Positions 19,005-28,594 of a stretch of 64,000 nt of DNA are shown in pieces. The position numbers were made by a program, and so were the translations under genes. A model generated the notes under the pieces. The model saw only the letters and a list, made by a program, of their open reading frames with translations. It did no database searches and was not told the DNA's origin. The DNA is from Pseudoips prasinana (taxonomy: Eukaryota > Arthropoda > Insecta > Lepidoptera > Nolidae), in contig OX621263.1 of assembly GCA_951640165.1 (NCBI GenBank), positions 6,222,501 to 6,286,500 of the forward strand, in the 5' to 3' direction. Each line of letters opens with the position of its first letter. Position 1 is the first letter of the stretch.

Positions 19005-22000
19005 ATGCGTTCGTGTTTTTTCGTCTTCTTTCTGTCTGTGGCGATACTGGTCAGTCTTAACTTATTTATTTTATAACTACCTTATTTCTTGTTTAAACGA
19101 AGTCATCTCCTAAATGCTAGGAGCGGTTGGCGTGGTTGATAAATACTTGCCTTTCACGCCGCAGATCGTGGGTTTGATACTTACTTACTTATCGTATGAT
19201 TACACTAGTGTCTGAGTGAACTATTCATTTTCTAACTCCTCCTTTTTTCTTTCTGATTAAATTCGTTGCGGGATCCAAGTAAAGCCAATCCCGGGACATG
19301 CCTGAGCCTCACCGCTCAGTGTCATTTCATTGTGTGCCATTGTTGATCCTGGCTTACAGGAGTTGCAGTGGTGGGTAAGAGGGAGGGACTAGTCCCGATA
19401 TAAAAAAATAGTGTCTGAGTTATTTAAGCCATCCAGTAGGCCTCTGACGTGGCTTAACGTCTGTTGTCTATTAACTACAACCGGAACCGACAGCTTAACG
19501 TGCCCTCCGAAGCACGGAGACGTTCAGATATTAAACCACTTTGGCGGTCACTCATCTAGAGCCTAGGTGCTTAAACTAGCCGATTACTTACGGACCGGTG
19601 AGAGCATCCAGCTGTGAGTGCCTCGTGGGTTCGATTCCCACTGAGGACACAAATTTGTGTGCATGAACATTTCTGTTTAGCCTGAGTCTGGGTGTAATTA
19701 TATATAAGTAGGTATGTATTAACAAAGAAAAGTAGTATATGTAGTATATCAGTTATCTGGTTTCCATAGTGAAAGATCTGCTTAGCTTGGATTTGATGGC
19801 CGTGTGTGAATAATGTCCCAGAATATTCATGTATAGATAAATATAAGACTCTTGCCAAAACACGTCCTGTTGGGCTAGTGGTTAATGATCTGACTGTTAA
19901 GTCAGAAGGTCATGAGTTCGATCCCCATCCAAGACAAATCTTGGGTGACGACTTTTTATTGGGTGTAATTTATCCATAAAATCTATTAATTTTTCTGATT
20001 TTAGTACAGAAAGAAAAATAAGATTTGCACATATTCGTCTGTACAATGCCCTGAAATTCATTACTTGTCATTTAAGAAAATATCATTGATTGGATGGGTT
20101 TGATATTTTTACTTGTTACATAACGAACGAGCGATCTTTTACATTTTCAATTAATGTTGCCGATTTTGATGCAAAATAAACATGTGTTTTGCACATTTAG
20201 TTTGTACAATGCCCTTTAACGTTACTTGTCATTTAATAAGATTAGATTTGAATGAGAAATTCATTTTATGGGATAGACATCTTTACTTGTTACATACATA
20301 ACGAGCGAACGATCTTTTACATTTTTAATTAATGTTGCCGATTGTGATGCAAAATTAAAAATGTGTTTTGCACATTTCGTCTGTATAATGCAATGCAATA
20401 CATTACATGTCATTTAACAAGATGGCACTAATTGGATGGGGTTGACATTTGGGCTTATTACATAAGGAACGAGTGATCTATAACATTTTTAATTAATGTT
20501 GCCGATTATGATGCAAAAATAAAAATGTGTTTTGCACATTTGGACTGTATAATGCACTGCAATACATTACTTGTCATGTAACAAGCTGACACTATTTGGT
20601 TGGATTGACATTTGCATTTATTAAACGAACTGGCGATCTTTTACATTTTTAATTAATGTTGCCGATTGTGATGCAAAAATAAAAATATGTTTTGCACTAT
20701 CCAATCTATCTAATACCCGTAATAACACAAAATGTCGCACATTAGTTACGTAATGAGTTAAAATGTAAGATAGTTGTAATGTAGTAATTAAGCAAATGGC
20801 TTCCCCTTTGACTAGGCCTAAAACAGTTAATTGGTTTCCCTTGACGGTAATAGAGATTACGATATATCTGTGTGCCTTATTAATTAATCGATATTGTAGG
20901 GACTAAATCTGTTCTGTATAATTTCTTTCGTAAACTAAAAACATTTAGAGAAATTATTTATTTCAACGGTTGTAACATTTATTTGTGTCTTTCGACAATT
21001 ATAGTGACTAAAGCTATCCTGTATCATTAACTTAGTTGTTTTAGATAAAATCAAGTTTTTCAAAACTCGGCAACTGTTGAAATGTTATTTTTTAAAGGCA
21101 AGTATTTAAAGATCACTGTTTTATAGCATCTTACTCGTATTCGTTGCCGTAAAAGGAAGGTAATCATTCCACGTTTTAACATGTTATATCTTAGGACCAG
21201 CACGTACCACGGTTTTATAAATAATAAATAAATAAATACTCACACGGCGCCATCTAGATCAAATTACGCAAACCCTTCACTATGGATATTAGACAACGTA
21301 TATAAATTAAATATTGACTTCTTTTTGTAAATATGTACAATAATATACATACATAAACGCACAGACCGAAAAAAATAGACATGTTCATGAACACAAATAT
21401 TGTACAGACGCCAGCACATCAAGCTACCCCAATCTGTCAAATCTCTTTTATAGATTTTCAATTTTATCACATAAGCACAAGGTTCACTTTCAATTGGGAA
21501 AATTTGACAGATTGGGGTATCTTGATGTGCTGGCGTCTGTACTATAGCTACCGCCTAACTGCGGTCACTTACTCGCATGCCAAACGCGGTGACTACGGCA
21601 AACCCCTCCAAATGGCAACACGATATGAGGCTGACCATGATGATGACATATTTGTGGGGATCGAACCCGTAACCTTTAGACCAGAAGACGGGATCACTAC
21701 TAACTGAGTCACAACGGCCCTCATACTATAATTAAATAGTACTTACAAAAAAATAGACGGCAGTTTTATATATTAACCAATCACCCACATCACTAACACA
21801 TCAATTTCAACCTTAATTCTTTTCAATACAGTCCACTATGTAAAATAATATAGCAAAGCGGGCCGGTGGCGTGGTTGGTAAATGATTCAGATCGTGGATC
21901 CGATTCCCACCCCGCACAGATATTTGTGTTCATGAACATGTCTGTTTGTCCTGAGTCTGGGTGTAATTATCTATATAAGCATGTATTTACAAATCATGTA

Positions 22001-23313
22001 TATCAGTTATCTGGTTTGCATAATACAGACTCCAGCAGATCAAGCTATCCCAATCTGACAAATTTCTTTTATAGATGTTCAACTTTATCACATAAGCATA
22101 AGGTTCACTTTCAATTGGGGAAATTTGACAGATTGGGATAGCTTGATGTGCTGGCGTCTGTACAAGCTCTGCTGAGTTTAGGAGCATGTGTGTGAATTAA
22201 TGTCCCAGTATATTATTTAATAATAATAATATATTCTTTATTTCTCAGTATATGGTACATTGAGGTCTTATATATATAAACTAGATCACATATACTACCA
22301 TTGCTGGTGTAGAAGTAATAAAAGGATATTTCATGCAACTACTAATACATAAAAAAGCTATTACAGCTATTACATGATGAGATGAATAAACTAAATAATA
22401 ATATTCCCCATGTATGTCAACATTTAACAATTAATAAAACCAAAAAAAAATATTAATAATAATAAAAAGTACAGACGAAAATTACAATGTTAAAATGTAT
22501 AATTTAAAAATTCATTAACAGAATAAAAACACATGTGCAATAACCTTTATATTATTGTTTAAGGGTTAACGCATTGCATCTTACTCTGTTTCAATAATCC
22601 TTTTCTTATTGTTCCACAGATTAACCAGAGTTAACTAAATAATAATATTCCTCTTTTATGTCAACATTTAACAATTATTAAAAAAAATAATAATTAATAA
22701 TAATAAAAAGTGCAGACGAAACTTACAATGTTAAAATGTATAATTTAAAAATTCATTAACAGAATAAAAACACATGTCCAATAACCTTTATATTATTGTT
22801 TAAGGGTTAACGCATTGCATCTTACTCTGTTTCTATAATCCTTTTCTCATTGTTCCACAGATTAACCAGAGCGAAGCAATGATTCCTGCCTACTCAGTGT
22901 CAGCTCTCCGGCTCGCCTTCGACGAAATAGCCACCGTTTTACCAGTCGCCAATCAGCTTGCGTGCCTCTTACTGCCCTTCTTAATAAACTTGATCAATAA
23001 TTTAAATAACTTGTCGAATATAGTGCAGAATTTGACGCCAGCATTGTTACCATACTTTGGCTGTACGTTACCACTTCTCTATGCAACTTTAACTGACTTA
23101 GCTTCAGTTTTATTCTTGTATATAAGTGTTCTTATTTCACTATTTAGATCGAATGTTCTAGCAGCTCCAGGCCTTTTACTGGGTTTAGTGTCTCAAGTAC
23201 TGAATCTAGTATTAAATTTGTTGAGTGGTCTGACAGATGGCACGGGACTGCTTAGCTCATTGATAAAACTGATTACGAGTATCGTCGTTGAATTAGAAAA
23301 GCTTCTAATTTAA
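19005..23313 (+). CDS. Gene B: secreted leucine-rich hydrophobic protein (165 aa)
   Basis: Unrecognised. The predicted exon 1 (19005-19049) encodes MRSCFFVFFLSVAIL and ends at the donor GTCAGT. Exon 2 (22861-23313) follows 'ttgttccacag' and reads INQSEAMIPAYSVSALRLAF to a TAA. The junction is phase 0. The mature protein of about 150 aa is about 27% Leu, with long hydrophobic segments (LLLPFLINLINNL, LPLLYATLTDLASVLFLYIS, LLLGLVSQVLNLVLNLLSG) and two Cys (QLACLLLP, YFGCTLP). It resembles gene A in size and composition, though not clearly in sequence. The 3.8 kb intron carries SINEs, MITEs and two tandem repeats, one of which duplicates the splice acceptor itself. Exon 2 is solid. Exon 1 is inferred from the signal-like reading, TATA box and phase. 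Confidence 0.75.
19110..19415 (+). repeat. SINE E head fragment and repeat family U
   Basis: 19115-19180 is a SINE E head (ggcgtggttgataaatactt). 19200-19390 has 'tttctttctgattaaattcg', 'catgcctgagcctcaccgct' and 'cagtggtgggtaagagggag'. Minus copies of the latter family are at 38150-38310 and about 41845-41950. It lies in the intron of gene B. Confidence 0.65.
19420..19575 (+). repeat. Interspersed repeat family O
   Basis: Blocks 'ctgacgtggcttaacgtctg', 'accgacagcttaacgtg', 'aagcacggagacg' and 'attaaaccac' recur at 29260-29400, 33744-33885, 40385-40500 (-), 48905-48995 (-) and 54820-54925. Confidence 0.7.
19576..19860 (+). repeat. SINE family E
   Basis: A plus-strand copy: 'gtgggttcgattcccactga', 'gtgcatgaacatttctgttt', 'gtagtatatcagttatctgg' and terminal 'gtgaataatgtcccagaata'. 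Confidence 0.8.
19861..19945 (+). repeat. tRNA-like SINE head with GTT anticodon-like loop
   Basis: 'ttgggctagtggttaatgat', a stem ctgact-gtt-aagtcag and 'gagttcgatccccatcc' resemble a tRNA A box, anticodon arm and B box. The outer acceptor stem does not pair well and sequence runs on without a terminator, so I call it a SINE head rather than a tRNA gene. Confidence 0.6.
19990..20700 (+). repeat. Intronic tandem array, units of about 160-180 bp
   Basis: At least four units are marked by 'aattaatgttgccgatt' at about 20150, 20325, 20490 and 20650. Each is followed by 'gatgcaaaa' and 'atgtgttttgcacatt', then 'tacttgtcatttaa' and 'cgagcgatcttttacatttt'. Another single, diverged unit lies at 28975-29045 in the intron of gene C. 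Confidence 0.85.
20700..21340. other. Gene B intron, no recognised feature
   Basis: AT-rich, with no repeat or ORF that I can support. A short direct echo of 'atttagagaaattatttatt' style sequence is too weak to call. Confidence 0.4.
21340..21720. repeat. Intronic SINE E remnant, MITE H copy 3 and family L fragment
   Basis: 21345-21402 is a minus-strand SINE E piece (gacatgttcatgaacacaaa). MITE H occupies 21403-21541, with arms TACAGACGCCAGCACATCAA and its complement. 21545-21630 has family L words (tgcggtcacttactcgcatg). Confidence 0.75.
21403..21541. mobile_element. Foldback MITE family H, copy 3
   Basis: 139 bp with complementary ends and TA at both borders. It is inserted in a SINE E remnant inside the intron of gene B. 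Confidence 0.88.
21860..22210 (+). repeat. SINE family E split by MITE H copy 4
   Basis: The SINE head begins 'ggccggtggcgtggttggta'. The body runs to 'atctggtttgcataa', and the element resumes 'caagctctgctgagttt' after the MITE, ending 'gaattaatgtcccagtatat'. Confidence 0.85.
22024..22162. mobile_element. Foldback MITE family H, copy 4
   Basis: The left arm is TACAGACTCCAGCAGATCAA and the right arm ends 'gctggcgtctgta'. It occupies the same TA of SINE E as copy 2. Confidence 0.88.
22389..22875 (+). repeat. Tandem duplication (about 242 bp) containing the gene B splice acceptor
   Basis: Copy 1 (22389-22632) and copy 2 (22633-22875) share 'ctaaataataatattcc', 'aaaaattcattaacagaata', 'aacgcattgcatcttactct' and the acceptor 'ttgttccacagattaaccag'. 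In copy 1 the exon start reads ATT AAC CAG AGT TAA, an immediate stop. Copy 2 continues AGC GAA GCA ATG into the ORF. Confidence 0.9.
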
Positions 23314-23414
23314 TCTTAAGTGATAATTTAAATATATATATTAAGTTGTATATTTGTGTTTTCTTGCGTTATTCAAAGTAGTTACCTATGACGATAGTAT
23401 TTTGAATCTGTGAC

Positions 23415-23420
23415 AATAAA
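23415..23420 (+). terminator. Poly(A) signal of gene B
   Basis: AATAAA about 100 bases after the stop codon. Confidence 0.55.
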
Positions 23421-24090
23421 TATTTTGCTATAAAACGATACGTCCTATACCTAGTAAGACCACCTAATAAGTATAAAATTCTCTACCCTCATTTGTAATC
23501 TTGTTTAGGTAACTAGATATTATCTAAAAAATTTGGACTTAGGCGATTTTAAGTCGAAACTAAAGTACGGGAAGCATTAGGGAAATTAATCCCTTGTCGC
23601 GGGGTGATTTAAAAATATATAAATAACGGACAAAGTACATCCAGACGCAGAACAACTATTTATGGGTCACACAAATAGTTGTACTGTGCGGGAATCGATA
23701 CCGGGACACGATATGGCGAGGTGACTGTCTTAAGCGACGCGCCACACGTCTAGTCTATACTTTTACTATAAATATTTACAGTAAAAATAAAGCCTTCGGC
23801 TACACGTTTTTTGTCCTCCTACATCAATTATATTTTACTGATTTCATTCAATACTATATTTAATTTTTATCGATGTTCTTATTTTGAATCTGTTCCTATT
23901 TTATATTTGATGTTAACGTAATTTAATTTTAACCCATTTTATATTCAATTATTTTGATGTTCATGTCTATAACTTACTTGCTCTGTAACAATATAGCTAC
24001 CCACATATATACGTATATATTATAACTTGGACTTCACTTTTACAAAGTGTATATTAACATTATGTCTTTCACCGTTGGTTTTTAAAATTA
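23420..24090. repeat. Intergenic stretch with one SINE D
   Basis: 23620-23757 is a minus-strand SINE D (ggtcacacaaatagttgtac, 'gtgcgggaatcgatac'). The remainder is AT-rich with no supported feature. Confidence 0.65.
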
Positions 24091-24094
24091 TTAT

Positions 24095-24710
24095 AATAAT
24101 ATCCTGGGACATTATTCACACACGATCGTCTGATCCCAAACGAAGCAGAGCTTGCACTATGGAAACCAGACAACATACTTGTCTTTTGTAAATACATACT
24201 TATTTATATCGATAATTACACCCAGTCTCAAACATACATGTTCAACATCATCGTATCAGCCGAAAGACGCCCTCTGTTGGACAAAGGCCTCTTCTAAAGA
24301 TATACTCAATTGTCGGTCTTGCGCTATCTGACTACTCTACCGTCGCTACGTACGTCACAAGATTATCGGTCCATCTTGTAAGGGCTGCGTTTTCCGGTTC
24401 GTGGTCGCCACTCGAGAACCTTTCTGCCCCAGCCGTCGGCTCTACGAGCTATGTGCGCCACTGCCACTTCAGCTTGGCAATTCGTCGTGATTGATATGTA
24501 GTAGTTTGGTTCGCCTGCGGATCTCAGCATTTCTGATTCGGTCTCTCAGGAAAACTCCAAGGATAGCCCTTTCCATTGCTCTTTGGATGACCTTGAGCCT
24601 TCTGATAAGGCCAATAGACATACCTACGTGGTTTTTCGTTCATGTTCATGCACATAAATAGCTGTTCGGGGTGGGAATCGAATCCACGACCAGCGGCATG
24701 AAAGACAATT
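24095..24710 (-). repeat. SINE E interrupted by an RTE-B LINE end
   Basis: The SINE parts are 24095-24244 and about 24635-24710. Between them lies minus-strand RTE-B (catcgtatcagccgaaagac to 'ctgataaggcc'). The word catgttca ends the left SINE part and is repeated at the right one, a probable 8-base target duplication. Confidence 0.75.
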
Positions 24711-24719
24711 CATTATTAA

Positions 24720-25020
24720 TAGTTTAATAGCATTATTCACAATGCAAAACGTGGAACTAAGTTCACAGATGGGATATATTTAAACCTCTACCAATCCGGG
24801 GTAGATGCTCTGCGTTAAGCTACGAACGACACGCACTGGCAGACAATTTAGTGTTCCCTTGCTAACACCCATTCGAAGGATGTAGGTGTTAATCAGGTTT
24901 GTTTTTCTAGAAACATGTCATGCATATCAGTCGACCATGTTTCTAGAATTTATGATTTCATATTTTTGAGCTTAATTAAAGTATTTAAGCTCAAAAATAT
25001 GAAATCATAAATTTATTTAA
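24720..25020. repeat. Repeat family J and an inverted repeat
   Basis: 24730-24830 has 'gcattattcacaatgcaaaa' and 'accaatccggggtagatgct', seen again at 29705-29835, 29915-30000 and 41405-41580. 24951-25014 is a perfect inverted repeat with 28-base arms (aatttatgatttcatatttt, then tgagctta) around a centre of about 8 bases. Confidence 0.7.
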
Positions 25021-25059
25021 TACAAAAGAATACGTAATCTAAATTAAAAATAAAAAAAA

Positions 25060-25430
25060 ACCATCCGTTTATATAGTTTATAATTTTCTACCAAGCCCTT
25101 TCATTTGATATCCATTCGGTGGTCACACGGAGTTATAAAAATTATGTTGGCGGCTCTGTTGGATTCGAAATTTATAGTACCTATATAGTATTCTACTAGT
25201 CAATGCCTTTCATTTAATACCCATATTGAGGGAGTTGTGCAAAAATATGTTATCCACCTTTTTGTGACAACGGCCATCTTGGACCGATTTTGCTAACATT
25301 GCTAAGAACACTCTCGACTAAATCACCTCTCAAACAAACAAAATCAAAATCGGTTCATCCGTTTGAGAGATACCACACATTCAGACACACATCGCCATCA
25401 AACTTATAACGCCCCTCGTTTTACGTCGGG
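25060..25430 (+). repeat. Unnamed interspersed repeat
   Basis: Recurrent-looking phrases include 'ccctttcatttgatatccat', 'aaaatcggttcatccgtttg' and 'ttataacgcccctcgtttta'. I take them to be a dispersed non-autonomous insect element. No second copy is in this window. Confidence 0.45.
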
Positions 25431-26060
25431 AATTATAAAAACATTTCCAACATTTAAAAATATAGCAATAATGGGAATTTTCCACACAACCGGTATACAC
25501 AGAGGTAGTATAATAGAAATAAATAATTATCAATGTAACAAATTACGAACGTGACTTTTAGCCATTTAAATTACAGTGGTAGTTCGTGTCTTTGGCAACA
25601 GGTGGCGCTTGGGTTTAACAAAGAAATATCACGTTTTGACTTAATAATAGCACAAACAATGTGGGAATTTAATGAAAAGTCTACTCAACAGATTACTTAC
25701 ATTTATCTTTCTTCCTCATCCTAGTTATATGTACATATATGTATGTTTATAAAGATATATTTGTATTTTATAAGTATTTATGTATATTAGCATGTAGTGT
25801 ATGTATACAACATGTAACGTAATTAACGCACACCGACAAACACCCCAATTAGAATATTATGTTGTAATCATAATACATACACAGAATTTTTAATTTAACA
25901 TGTATATGCATTGTTCTTTACTAAATTAGTTTCATGCAATAAAGTTTTTTTTATTATTTTGTATTGAATGATGGAATATATATGAATAAAAATAAAACTG
26001 TGATTAAAATACAAAATCAATATGTAGTGTTAATTCCGCTAATTGTCAGTTTAATCATGC
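25430..26060. other. Gene-free AT-rich stretch
   Basis: No gene or repeat is supported. It contains a 'cacaccgacaaacacccca' patch in otherwise AT-rich sequence. Confidence 0.4.
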
Positions 26061-26370
26061 CGGGATGCAATTTGCACGCAAAAATGTGCACATGCAACAA
26101 GGACAATATAAAAAAGCAAATTACATGCGCCAGTACGATACCCTGGGTATCGTACTGGCGCACTGGGAGGGCGGTGCAAATTACTTATATTTGGTCATAT
26201 ATATCGAGTCGCAAGGTTTCCTATCGGATCATAAAATCGGAGATCGGAGAATAAAAAGTGCTCCTGTGTTTGCGCACACACCTGTGCACTATTATATGTC
26301 TCGCGCAGATGGCTAATCTCTGAAAATACTTGCCGCCGTGGCCGAAATTCGGCTAAGAGGACATCATCAT
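26060..26370 (+). repeat. SINE G tail with an internal palindrome
   Basis: 26215-26365 is the plus-strand SINE G 3' part (gtgtttgcgcacacacctgt, 'gtggccgaaattcggctaag'). 26129-26163 is a perfect hairpin, gcgccagtacgatacc with its complement around 3 bases, bracketed by direct repeats of gcaaattac. Confidence 0.75.
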
Positions 26371-27115
26371 CATCATACTTATTATATTCAACTTTTTGTA
26401 TTATATTTTTGTAAATAAGTAGGTTTATGTAGTTTATTAAATAGATATATATTTTTATAAGGTATCGTATGTAATTATTAGTGTGTATTTTATCAATATA
26501 TTTACCCGACAAGGTACATAATTATAATAGTTTGTTGTACACTGCCTATACCCATAATTTTGAAAATCTCTCTTTCCTGATGGTTTGCTGGAAGAAAATT
26601 CAATAATGAATTAAGCTCGCCTATGTACATGCCTTTTCTTTTTGTAACTTCTAACTTATGTATTTATTTTCTGTGTACAATAAAGAATAAGAATAAGAAA
26701 TAAACTATATTCTACGAGTCAGTTGGCGTGGTTCGTGGGTTCGATTCCCACCTAGGACAGATAAACCAAGTATCTAATAAAAAAAGAACACAGTTTCGCA
26801 AATATCCAAATTTATTGTTACAGTTTTATTAGGAATAGAGGGTATTGTAGATTTTATATTCTGCGTGTTTAAATAAAATAATGTTCGAATCTGGCTCATT
26901 TTGAGGAAAATGTGACAGTCAATCTCATTGTTTGGATGTAGATATATACTATCAATATCGATAATTTAACCTAAACCTAATCTCCTTGACAATAACTTAT
27001 TACACACTAGCTAAATATCATTACTATTATAACATAAATTTACCTAAAGATCTATGTAACTAGAAATAATTTTATATACTTAATTATATTACTACAAACA
27101 TGTTCTGACTATTTA
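26370..27115. other. Mostly gene-free; SINE E head fragment
   Basis: 26715-26760 has a SINE E head fragment (gttggcgtggttcgtgggtt, 'cgattcccacctaggaca'). The remainder is AT-rich and unassigned. Confidence 0.45.
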
Positions 27116-27290
27116 CATACATAGGCTCACGCCTGTTTCCCAGAGGTGTAGGCATAAACAACGGATTTCCATTTGTCACGATCTTTGCACACCTCTTTTG
27201 CCTCGATCATTGTCATTATATTCTTCATACATGCTCGCCGGTTTAGGGTACTTCTGACCTGGCCTTTCTTGAGAACGTCTCTGCCTTTTT
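27115..27290 (-). repeat. RTE-C LINE 3' fragment
   Basis: Minus-strand copy: 'aggctcacgcctgtttccca', 'tttgtcacgatctttgcaca' and 'cctttcttgagaacgtctc'. Confidence 0.75.
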
Positions 27291-28430
27291 TGACTATTAA
27301 CAAGCGCTTTTAAAGTCTACGTGAATAAAAACCTTTTTCATTTATTTTATTTTAGATGGGCGCGGCGACAGTTGCTTGAATCGATTAACTGAAGGTTTCC
27401 ACGATGCGTTTACATGTGTTCGCCGTATTCTCAATGGAATCTTCTATATACCGCCCCGCCAGCACTCGACTTCCATCCTCCATGCCACTTGAGAACGGTT
27501 GAGTCCGCTTGAGAATCTGCCAAAAGGGTACCAGAAGTAGGCGAAAACCATGTCCATGTTTAGTTTTTTTTTTTATGCAAAATGGGTTTGCGCTTGACCA
27601 CGATCTCACCTGATGGTAAGTGAAGATGTAGTCGAAGGTGGACCGCGCGTACCCATAAGATGCCTGTTCACTCTAACCTTGAATAAATGTTAGTTTGATA
27701 TCTGGTAACTTTAAATAAGTAGCGATTTCTTGTGGCACTTTTATTTTTTTTATTTTTGACTTGTTTGAAGCATACCTGTTTGCAATTTTATTGCCATAAC
27801 GGATGAAAAACAGTTTGGTCTTCATATCACCAGGCCGCGCAGTTGCAGGTATTTCTGTACTATAGTTTTATAATCTAATGTAATTTGTGTCCGTCTATTA
27901 TATGTTTGTAAAGTACCCCGTCACACAGATACTAAATTTATTAGTGCGAGCGTTGTCTTAAAAAAAAATATTCTCCTTTTGTCTGTGGTCTTGATGGAGC
28001 TTATTTTTGTCAATATATACGTTGAGCTGTGGATATATTGAACCTTAACGCCAAGTGCCTAATAATATCCTGGAACATTTTTCTTTTGTAAATACATACT
28101 TGCTCTTGAGTCTGGGTGTAATTAAAATTTGAATTTGGAACCATAAACAAATCATCCATTCCCGATACTATTTTGACTGAATGTATTTAATAAAAACAAT
28201 TATTGAGGAACGGAGAGTACTATTACGAATCATGATTTTAAGCGCTCTATCGCAACCCTCTGTGGCAAATCATTAACTCTTTTCATAGAAAGTATGTTGC
28301 CTAACTATTACATAAAAAGTAAAACACAACTAAAACAAACTAGCCACCTAAACTGATATAAAACTGCATTCGTGCCTAATCGAGATGCACCTTCGATTGT
28401 AATATGTATCGATATGAATCGTTATCACCA
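27290..28430. repeat. Repeat debris upstream of gene C
   Basis: 27560-27720 has 'gggtttgcgcttgaccacga', 'tctcacctgatggtaagtga' and 'gatgtagtcgaaggtgga', an interspersed-repeat phrase. 27890-27960 is a small SINE D tail. 28075-28125 is SINE E debris. No gene is seen. Confidence 0.5.
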
Positions 28431-28435
28431 TTCGA

Positions 28436-28560
28436 GTTTATATAACTGGTATTATATTACAATCACGTATTATTAACGCAAACGCTATTAAGAGAAGTTA
28501 AAAATAAACCAAAAATAATTTGAAATAAGAACAGTGCTTTTTTGTTTTTTATAATATAAT
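28436..28560 (+). promoter_or_regulatory. Candidate core promoter of gene C
   Basis: Two TATA-like words are present: tttatataac at about 28437 and ttataatataat at about 28549. They lie roughly 155 and 45 bases before the ATG at 28595. I cannot choose between them. Confidence 0.35.
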
Positions 28561-28594
28561 CATATCGTTATGTCAGAATGACATTTGAGAGAAA

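Noticed and set aside
19990..20700. CRISPR-like spaced repeats
   Set aside because: The units are long, contiguous and diverged tandem repeats in a eukaryotic intron, with no short repeat-spacer pattern.
25964..26316. Overlapping ORFs of 83-96 codons
   Set aside because: They run through SINE G sequence and a palindrome and have no signal, splice sites or domain.
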